A stretch of 55,617 nucleotides of DNA from CAYWRZ01 sp964460845 (GTDB lineage Bacteria > Bacteroidota > Bacteroidia > Flavobacteriales_D > UBA2798): assembly GCA_964460845.1 (NCBI GenBank), contig CAYWRZ010000018.1, positions 1 through 55,617 on the forward strand. Direction: 5' to 3'. A program made the translations under genes and the position numbers. Below the pieces are notes generated by a model, which ran no database searches, was not told where the DNA came from, and was given only the letters and a program-made list of their open reading frames with translations. Shown here one piece after another: positions 32,564-40,300 of this stretch. Within the stretch, counting starts at the first letter, position 1; every line of letters begins with the position of its first letter.

Positions 32564-35248
32564 TTAATCAGAGTCTGTATTTTCTTCTTTAACAATCCTA
32601 AAATCAATCTTTTCTTTCATCGTCTCAAGAAGTAAAACACCACTCTTTTCATTCATATATTTCGCCATTATTCTTTTTCTTTTTTCTACAAATCCAGCGT
32701 CCTGTAATTTAACCTGATTCAATTCCGAAAACATCTCTTCACTTTCTTTGAAAGAATAATCTTTATCAGAAATCAAAATAGCATAATATCTATCACCAGC
32801 ATCGATTATAGAAAAAGAGCCCTCTTCCGGCAAGGAAACATCTTTATCCGTTGAATTGTTCCAATAAAAAGAATTAATTGGCCTTAGAAAAGCTCTTATA
32901 TCAGAAGGAGAAGGTGGCATTCCGTTACCCGAAAAATCACAATTACAATCATTTTGAACACGCTCAACAAACTCTTCAGAAACTATATGACTATGAATTA
33001 TTCCTATTGACCTAATAATTGTTTTATCTTTAACATCATGCTCCATCTGAACTCCTTTCTCTTCACCAGACATCTGCCCGATAACCACATTTACTAGTTT
33101 AAAAAACACCCCATCTTGTGTTTGGCTCATTGCAATAAGCCCAGACCATTCAGGATGATCGTTATATCCTTCTGCCGATTTTATATTAATTTCTTTTACT
33201 TTATCTGATTGAGATTCAAAAAATTTAAAGAGAGATTCAGTAGCTCTATTTAATAAATCTACTTGTTTTTTAACCTTATCCTCAGGTCCAAATCCATTAA
33301 CATCTATATTTCTAACTGGGTTATTATGAGAAAAATTATAAGGAGAAACGTAAGGAAAAACAAAATGTGCTTGATCAACTATTAGAAAAAGTCCTTTCCT
33401 CGAATCATAAATTCTCATTTCAAAATCATAACTATTCCCATTTCCCTTCATCTCATCATCCTTTTCCATTCCATTAAATCCGTATCTATATTCCTCACTG
33501 CTGAAGTTTCTATCGTCTAAGGTAACTCCAAAAGGTGAATAGTCCATCGCTACCAGTATATGAGCTTCATACTCCAAAATCGTGCCGGGATCGCCTGTAT
33601 CTTCTACCGGAGTTTTTTTATCACTAATTAATGTCAATACATTCCCTAAGTGATTGGATAATTCATACTGCTTATGACCCAGTTCCCGATGCATTTCAGT
33701 AGGGTATTCATAGCCTATCAGCTCTATCTCACGCGTATCCATACCCAGTCTGGAGCTTCCGTAGATGTGCTGTTCTTTCAATTTGTAACTCTCTGTTTCT
33801 TCTATTTCGTCTGCGGTATATTCATATACCGCCATTACATTGCCCTTAGAGCCTCTTACGTAGTACATAGATTTTTCCCAGTTGTCCTGGCTGTCGTAAA
33901 TATGTTTGGCGATGCGTTGCCCCATGGGATCGTAATCGAACTTTAAGTTTTTCTTCGTGCTAAGCGGATCTCTGATAACCGCTTTTACTTTCCCGTCTAC
34001 ACGCCACCGAATCTCGGCTATTTCCTCTTGTTTATCAAATTTTAATTCCCCGATTTCGGTATAGCCGTAATTGTTATCGCTGTTTATCAGGCTCAGATCG
34101 TCTTCAAACAGGCCCATGTCGTCTATATCATCCCCATAATCGGCCGGGTTCACCAGGTCGTTTATATGGTACAAGCGGTTTTGCAGTACATTACCGCTCA
34201 GGTCTTTGGCATAACGGTAGGTCAGCTCATCTATCGTGGCGCCTGCTGCGTCTTTACGGAGCTGCGTAAGTATGTTACCATTCGCATCGTAGCTGAACAG
34301 GTTGTGGTAACGTCCTATATAGCTGCTGCCGCTTTGCCACTCGTTATCGCCCACATCGATATTGGTAAAGGCCTTCGATTCCAGCAGTCTGTTCAGTTGG
34401 TCGTATTTGTAGGCGGTTCCTTGCGGTAAGATGTCTCTTGTGCTCGGGTTGGTGATCGTCGTCACCATGCTGCCGATGTTGCCGTTGTAAAGGTTGTGTC
34501 GTGCCGCTTCTACATCACTGCCCGCAAGGCTGGCATAGAAGCTGCCCGTGCCCGTCTTGCCCGGGTTAATCGGTGCATAATCGCCTGCAAAATACCCTAA
34601 GCTGTACCCGTACACATCTTTCGCGAAATGCTTATTTACACCGTTTGGGTCAGAATCTCCGCCGGGGTCTCTGCCTATCTCAAGGGTATTGCTGTTCACT
34701 CCCTTTATCCAACCCTGTAAAGTATAAACATAGTCCACTCCCTGTACCTGCAAATCGCCTAATTCTACTCTTGCCAAAGGACCGTGCGCATAGTAAAGAT
34801 ACTTCGCTTCCCTGTCCCAGATTACCCCGTCGCGGTTGGTCTGTACCTCCGTAATCCGGTTGTCCGAATCATAGCGGTAACGATGCGTAAATGAAGTACC
34901 TCCGTTATAGCCCACCTCATGTACATTACCACTGATCAAATCATACGCATACTGTACACGCGAAAGTTGATAGTCAGACACCTGATGCTTCAGATTATGT
35001 TGGTACAAAAATGTCACATTGCCATGAATATCATAGCTGTAATACGTACCGTTATCATACGTATGGTCGTCGGCATCGTATTCATCCTCATACGTCACTA
35101 TCGCTACCCGTTTGCGCAAATTATACTGCGATATCCCATAATAATCCGATAGTTCGTCGTACACTCTGTCATAATAACTACGCGTCACTTCCCGTCTCGC
35201 ACCGCTAACCTCGTCTATCCAACTCTGTAAATTAGCTTCATTGATCAC
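32564..35248 (-). CDS. N-terminally truncated Rhs protein with a JAMM-like tip
   Basis: 894 residues from the ATG. Residues 1-650 are YD repeats and Rhs core nearly identical to the last part of the 3823-residue Rhs (LGDLQVQGVDYVYTLQGWIK, YSPFGVTLDDRNFSSEEYRY). There is no signal peptide, and the homology stops abruptly just upstream of the ATG (NNYYTP, after an in-frame TAA). The tip, about residues 654-894, differs from the full Rhs and carries GIIHSHI (about 749-755) and PPSPSDIRAF (about 777-786), the HxH...PSxxD pattern of JAMM/JAB metallopeptidases, with PEWSGLI as possible Glu motif. It may be a silent donor of a tip, or be expressed from an unseen promoter. Its immunity candidate follows 18 bp on. 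Confidence 0.85.
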   Translation of the reverse strand: MINEANLQSWIDEVSGARREVTRSYYDRVYDELSDYYGISQYNLRKRVAIVTYEDEYDADDHTYDNGTYYSYDIHGNVTFLYQHNLKHQVSDYQLSRVQYAYDLISGNVHEVGYNGGTSFTHRYRYDSDNRITEVQTNRDGVIWDREAKYLYYAHGPLARVELGDLQVQGVDYVYTLQGWIKGVNSNTLEIGRDPGGDSDPNGVNKHFAKDVYGYSLGYFAGDYAPINPGKTGTGSFYASLAGSDVEAARHNLYNGNIGSMVTTITNPSTRDILPQGTAYKYDQLNRLLESKAFTNIDVGDNEWQSGSSYIGRYHNLFSYDANGNILTQLRKDAAGATIDELTYRYAKDLSGNVLQNRLYHINDLVNPADYGDDIDDMGLFEDDLSLINSDNNYGYTEIGELKFDKQEEIAEIRWRVDGKVKAVIRDPLSTKKNLKFDYDPMGQRIAKHIYDSQDNWEKSMYYVRGSKGNVMAVYEYTADEIEETESYKLKEQHIYGSSRLGMDTREIELIGYEYPTEMHRELGHKQYELSNHLGNVLTLISDKKTPVEDTGDPGTILEYEAHILVAMDYSPFGVTLDDRNFSSEEYRYGFNGMEKDDEMKGNGNSYDFEMRIYDSRKGLFLIVDQAHFVFPYVSPYNFSHNNPVRNIDVNGFGPEDKVKKQVDLLNRATESLFKFFESQSDKVKEINIKSAEGYNDHPEWSGLIAMSQTQDGVFFKLVNVVIGQMSGEEKGVQMEHDVKDKTIIRSIGIIHSHIVSEEFVERVQNDCNCDFSGNGMPPSPSDIRAFLRPINSFYWNNSTDKDVSLPEEGSFSIIDAGDRYYAILISDKDYSFKESEEMFSELNQVKLQDAGFVEKRKRIMAKYMNEKSGVLLLETMKEKIDFRIVKEENTDSD

Positions 35249-35459
35249 CGATGGCGTGTAATAGTTGTTCTTCTCTTTTGGCTGCCCGGGCGGGCTTTAC
35301 GCGCTACACGGTAGCTCGCTGCAACTTTCTCATGAGCGCCATAAAGAAAAAAAAAGATGAGGCGAATAATCCCTGGCAGTGAGGCTGCAAACTTATATTT
35401 TACACCTCCAAAAGATAATTTTTAATATTTTTATCCCTCCACATTATCAATCATCTTTT
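35249..35459. other. Junction region upstream of the truncated Rhs
   Basis: Homology to the full Rhs ends near 35265 (GGCGTGTAATA). The next 60 bp are GC-rich (GCCCGGGCGGGCTTTACGCG, then CTACACGGTAGCTCGCTGC), unlike the AT-rich surroundings, with a stop in the Rhs frame. No gene is visible. It marks a recombination or deletion breakpoint, and its right side holds the upstream region of the 133-residue gene. Confidence 0.5.
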
Positions 35460-35858
35460 ATGGATCAGGAATATAACGATAAGCCCATCTACGAAGAGGA
35501 AGAAGACGACAATGAATTCCTCTCTCCCTTTCACAAGGAATTGGAAGAATATCTCAGTGAATACAGTAATCACCTTCAAACTAAATTTTCAAAATCTACC
35601 GTAGGCAAACATTGGAGTGTTATCAGCGAATTTTTCTTCTTCTCTATAGGATACAAAAATGTAAAAGGATTCGAAGATTTTACCGTAGGAATAGCTGGAA
35701 GTAAATTCGCACAGTACTATAACGGACATGCTTTCGATAAACTGAGTACTTTTACCGTAAGAAATATACTATATGGATTTTTCTCTTTTGTTTACGAAAA
35801 ATACAGCGTAGCCAATAAATCCTTTCTTCAAAAGCTCAAGCCCAAAAGAGTGCGATGA
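35460..35858 (+). CDS. Unknown acidic helical protein
   Basis: 132 residues from ATG 35460 (an upstream ATG at 35379 would add 27 unlikely residues). It starts MDQEYNDKPIYEEEEDDNEF and continues with helices such as FHKELEEYLSEYSNHLQTKF, STVGKHWSVISEFFFFSIGY and LSTFTVRNILYGFFSFVYEK, ending in a basic tail KKLKPKRVR-like. The helical pattern is reminiscent of the core-binding (SAM-like) domain of tyrosine recombinases but no catalytic domain follows. It is the only plus-strand gene next to the Rhs breakpoint. Function unknown. Confidence 0.6.
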   Translation: MDQEYNDKPIYEEEEDDNEFLSPFHKELEEYLSEYSNHLQTKFSKSTVGKHWSVISEFFFFSIGYKNVKGFEDFTVGIAGSKFAQYYNGHAFDKLSTFTVRNILYGFFSFVYEKYSVANKSFLQKLKPKRVR

Positions 35859-35980
35859 AAAAAAAATAACATCTGCTGGTTGTCTTTTCTTATTATTTCG
35901 TTACACTCACAGCCGAACAGCTTCATGCAATCCCCCTAAAACTCAACCACCCTATTAATCAATACACTACGGGATAAATT

Positions 35981-36103
35981 ACGAATATTCGTAGGTTTTT
36001 TCGTCATTTTCACGGAGAAAGCGTAGCCCCGATTAACGGGGCTCTCAGACGTTAGCAGATATTTTGATACAGCACTTGTGTCATTTTCACGGAGAAAGCA
36101 GTA
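35981..36103 (-). repeat. Array spacer copy E inside a duplicated R unit
   Basis: The core at 36025-36072 is identical to A, B and D. It lies between an R unit (R3, 35981-36024) and a second partial R unit (36078-36103). The two R units share a perfect 20-bp direct repeat at 36003-36022 and 36080-36099. Unlike the other copies, the terminator stem abuts R3 directly and lacks its T run. No minus-strand gene ends here. The remaining gap 35859-36216 contains nothing else recognisable. Confidence 0.85.
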
Positions 36104-36216
36104 ACTTAATAACTGCTAACTAACAAGGACCTCTTACTAGCCTGAAATTACTCAATGTGCTTTTAAGAGATGCCAATGCAAAACGAGCATAGGCTAAATA
36201 AAAAAATGAGAATATA

Positions 36217-36747
36217 ATGGCCAAATTTGTCAAAATCCCAGTAGTGGAGAAGAAAAGACCGATTTTAACTAGAATTTCTATTTACAGCTTTATTATATGC
36301 TGTGTCTTTTTATTCCTTACCATTATCTTTGCAAACTCTAAAACACTCACTATCACCTCAATATTTTTAGTGATAGTATCAGGAATAGGAACTTTATTAT
36401 TCAAAAAATTCTCAATAGAAGGATATTTAATATTATACCCTGATAACATTATGATAAAAACGAAATCATTAAATCAGAATATAGCTATTAGTCATCTTTC
36501 AGAATTAAAATTTTTGTTTGGAGGATTTGAGGAGGATTTTTATATTCTAAATCCTAAATCAATATCGCTAAAAGATGGAACAGATAATTTTTTAATACTT
36601 CAAAATGAAAAGGAAAAATATTCGCTTGAGTTACTTCTAAGCAAGAATGATTTCAAATCACTATCTAATTTATTCACTTACTGGAAGAAAATAAATCCAA
36701 ATTTTGTAATAATAGGTGAATGGGGATTTAAGGTTGAATCACTCTGA
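36217..36747 (+). CDS. Membrane protein with two helices and a PH-like domain
   Basis: 176 residues. Two membrane helices (about 19-39, SIYSFIICCVFLFLTIIFA, and 43-63, TITSIFLVIVSGIGTLLF) are followed by about 110 residues of strands and a final helix (LSKNDFKSLSNLFTYWKKI), consistent with a bacterial pleckstrin-like domain. No known family name. Its last 9 bases overlap the end of the convergent TPR lipoprotein gene. Orientation differs from the Rhs operon, so it is probably not its immunity gene. AT-rich. Confidence 0.65.
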   Translation: MAKFVKIPVVEKKRPILTRISIYSFIICCVFLFLTIIFANSKTLTITSIFLVIVSGIGTLLFKKFSIEGYLILYPDNIMIKTKSLNQNIAISHLSELKFLFGGFEEDFYILNPKSISLKDGTDNFLILQNEKEKYSLELLLSKNDFKSLSNLFTYWKKINPNFVIIGEWGFKVESL

Positions 36748-37380
36748 AGCTTCGAAAATTTTCGCCTCTAAACTAGACAGTTTTTCAAAATTCAAGATCC
36801 TGAGCTCTTCCAACAAACTGTCACGTTTTACAGAATCTTGTATCTTGTGATATGAGAAACACAAATGAGCCTTATCCCAAATATGATTTCCAAATTTTAA
36901 TGCCTTTTCACCCAACTCGACGGCATACTTATAATCCTCTATCTTCATCCTATTTACCATATAGTTTGAATAGGTCTGTGGTAAACTATCGTTTATTTGT
37001 AGTGACTTTTCATAAAAGATAATAGCTTTATCATATTCACCTTTCTTATCTAATAAGACACCCAAATTCGTTAGTGCGATATAATTCTTTGGGTTTATCT
37101 GCAATGCCTTATTAGCGCAAACTTCTGCTATGGAATCTTTATCTTTTGCTAAATAAGATGAGCTTAATAAATGCCAGCCCTTATCATTATTCGGATAATT
37201 TACTATAAAACGCTCACACAACTTAATGCTGTTGTCAAAATCTCGACTATGATATAATTCCGCAATAGAATCAAGCATTAATGTTTCTTTATTTGATTCT
37301 GTTTTTACGGGATTGATCTCACACCCATAAAGTAACAAAAATGACAATCCAATAAAAATTTTATACTTCCTAATAAACAT
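36739..37380 (-). CDS. TPR lipoprotein, candidate immunity factor of the full Rhs
   Basis: 213 residues. A lipoprotein signal MFIRKYKIFIGLSFLLLYGC places Cys20 as the lipidated residue. Residues about 38-175 are tetratricopeptide repeats: NNDKGWHLLSSSYLAKDKDS, NYIALTNLGVLLDKKGEYDKA and YSNYMVNRMKIEDYKYAVEL. TPR folds bind proteins. It begins 6 bp after the stop of the 3823-residue Rhs gene and is certainly co-transcribed. Membrane-anchored immunity proteins next to Rhs genes are common, so that is the leading guess, with a chaperone or adaptor for the tip as alternative. Confidence 0.85.
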   Translation of the reverse strand: MFIRKYKIFIGLSFLLLYGCEINPVKTESNKETLMLDSIAELYHSRDFDNSIKLCERFIVNYPNNDKGWHLLSSSYLAKDKDSIAEVCANKALQINPKNYIALTNLGVLLDKKGEYDKAIIFYEKSLQINDSLPQTYSNYMVNRMKIEDYKYAVELGEKALKFGNHIWDKAHLCFSYHKIQDSVKRDSLLEELRILNFEKLSSLEAKIFEASE

Positions 37381-37386
37381 AATGTA

Positions 37387-40300
37387 CTATTCTTTTTTGG
37401 TAGAATCAGATTTTTGAGTTTTGATTGGGTCCAATAATCCCGCATCATTCGAAGCTTGTACAGCAGTATTAACACCATCGACAACCTTACCTGCTGCTTC
37501 CTTGCCAAGAAGCGCTTTACTCGTGTTCGCACCCGGACTAAATGGTGCTATTAGCGCAGCCCCAGCTAAAACCTTGTCCGTTGTGCTTGAAGCTTCTACC
37601 CCATAAATATCTTCATCAGTAGTTAAAACGCTTAGTGCATTAGGCACCGACACAAGCGGGTTCAAACCCGCAATAGCTTTGACAACTCCAGGAGCCTGTC
37701 CACCTCTACTGTATTCTCCCCAGCCATAAACCCAAGCATCACCACTTTTAAACATCCATTTTAATCGGCTACCGAATCCTGTCGCGCTAGCCCTCATAGC
37801 TGAATACATTCCGACACCTGCTTTCATAAGTAACTCTGAACGATCCTCTCCAGGCTTAAATACATAACTCGTAAAATGCTGTTCATCCAAAATTTCCGAA
37901 CCATCTATATTAGATGTTCCTGTATGTTCTTTCACTTGGCTAAAACTAACACTTGCGTATCGCTTTCCATCTGTGCCTCTCCATTTTTCAAATTCACCTC
38001 CAGTCGCTTTTGCAAGCTTTCTCGCTTGTCTTATATTAGATTTCTCCCAAAACCAAGCCCCATCAGGATCAAGGCCATTTACCGGGCTATTACCCAACAT
38101 TATATAAGGTGAAGCATACTGACTCTTAGGATCTCTACTCCATGTTATTCCTAAACGAGGATTATGTTGTCTAAAAAACGTTGTATAAGAATTTCCAACG
38201 CCGGATATTTCGTCGTCTTTCTCCCAACCTTGTAATCCATATCTATATTCCTCACTACTAAAGTTTCTATTGTCTAAGGCAACCCCAAACGGTGAGTAAT
38301 CCACACTGGAAAGAATATGCACTAAGTACCCATCCACTTCCTCATCTTCATCCTCATCTTGCGGTATTTTTTTATCTGTAACTACAGCTAGTACATTGCC
38401 CAAGTGATTGGATAATTCATATTGCTTATACCCCAGTTCCCGGTACATTTCAGTAGGGTATTCATACCCTATCAGCTCTATCTCCCGCGTATCCATGCCC
38501 AGTCTGGAGCTTCCGTATATGTGCTGCTCTTTTAATTTATAGCTTTCGGTTTCTTCGATTTCGTCGGATGTGTACTCATACACCGCCATCACCTGACCTT
38601 GAGCGTTTCTCACATAGTAAACACTCTTTTCCCAGTTGTCCTCAGTATCATAGATATGTTTTGCTATTCTATGTCCCATAGGGTCGTAGTCGAACTTTAG
38701 ATTTTTCTTGGTACTAAGTGGGTCGCGTATTATTTCCTTCACCCTACCATCTACACGCCACCGAATTTCTGCAATTTCTTCTTGTTTATCAAATTTCAAT
38801 TCACCTATCTCCGTATAACCGTAATTATTATCGCTGTTTATAAGGTTCAGGTCGTCTTCGAACAGGCCCATGTCATCAATATCATCCCCATAATCGGCCG
38901 GGTTCACCACATCGTTTACATGGTACAGCCGGTTTTGCAGTACATTACCACTCAGATCTTTTGCGTAGCGGTAGGTTAATTCATCGATACTTGCTCCGCT
39001 AGCGTCCTTGCGTAACTGAGTCAGAATATTTCCGTTCGCATCGTAACTGAACAGGTTATGGTAACGGCCTGTGTAAGAACTGCCGCTCTGCCATTCATTA
39101 TCTCCCACATCAAGATTCGTAAAGGCTTTAGACTCTAACAATCGGTTTAACTGATCATATTTATACGCTGTCCCTTGTGGTAAGATGTCTCTTGTAGAAG
39201 GGTTGGTAATCGTCGTCACCATGCTGCCGATGTTCCCGTTGTACAGGTTATTCCTTGCGGCCTCTAAGTCGCTGCCTGCGGTGCTGGCATAAAAGCTGTT
39301 CGTACCTGTCTTACCCGGGTTAATCGGTGCATAATCGCCCGCAAAATACCCTAAGCTGTACCCATATACATCTTTCGCAAAATGCTTGTTTACACCGTTC
39401 GGGTCAGAATCATTTCCGGGATCTCTGGCTATTTCCAGCGTATTGCTGTTTACCCCTTTTATCCAGCCCTGTAAGGTATAGACATAGTCCACGCCCTGCA
39501 CCTGCAAATCGCCTAATTCTACACGGGCTAAGGGACCGTGCGCGTAGTAGAAATACTTCGCATCCCTATCCCAGCTTACCCAGTCGCGGCTGGTCTGTAC
39601 CTCCGTAATGCGGTTGTCTGAGTCATACTTGTAACGATGCGCAAAGCCATCTCCCCCCGTAAGAGAAGTGTAATTTACCTGATGCACGTTACCGCTAATC
39701 AAATCATAATTATACAGCATCAGTTTGTAACGCTGCTCCTCTTCCAAACTCACATGTGCTGTGGCCAGCTTCAGATTATCCTGCACCAGATACCGCACAT
39801 TGCCATGTATATCATACCCGTAATGCGTAGCATAATCGTAAGTCTCCTCATCATCGTCGTACAAATCCTCGTACGTCACGGTAGAAATACGCTTGCGGTG
39901 ATGACCTGTGTAAAATCCGAATACATCCGCAAAATCCGTATAACGAACCACATCATACCACGTGCGCGTTACCTCCCGTCTCGCCCCACTACCCTCGTCT
40001 ATCCATGCCTGCAGCTTTGTATCGTCAAGTACCTGAGGCGTGTAATAATTGTTTACCACTGTACCGAAGATAGACGCAAACAAAGCCCCGCTGGCATTTT
40101 CCTCTTTTTCACCCGCCTCATATACTCTTCCCAAGGCATCGTACAGGGTGTAGCTATACCGCTGCACCTTGTATTGCTTCGTGTTTTGCGAAAGCACAAT
40201 TCGCCCTAAGCGATCGTACCAAAACCGCACCGAGTAAATCTCGCTCTCGTCGTGCAGCCTGCGCTGGTAAGCCGCGCTGCCGTCGTACTGCCCGCCCGCA

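Noticed and set aside
35460..35858. Tyrosine recombinase next to the Rhs breakpoint.
   Set aside because: Helical pattern is only loosely like a core-binding domain and no catalytic R-H-R-Y domain exists.
27637..36072. The core repeats as attC-like sites of an integron.
   Set aside because: No integron integrase is present, and the copies have a terminator hairpin with T run rather than paired R/L boxes.
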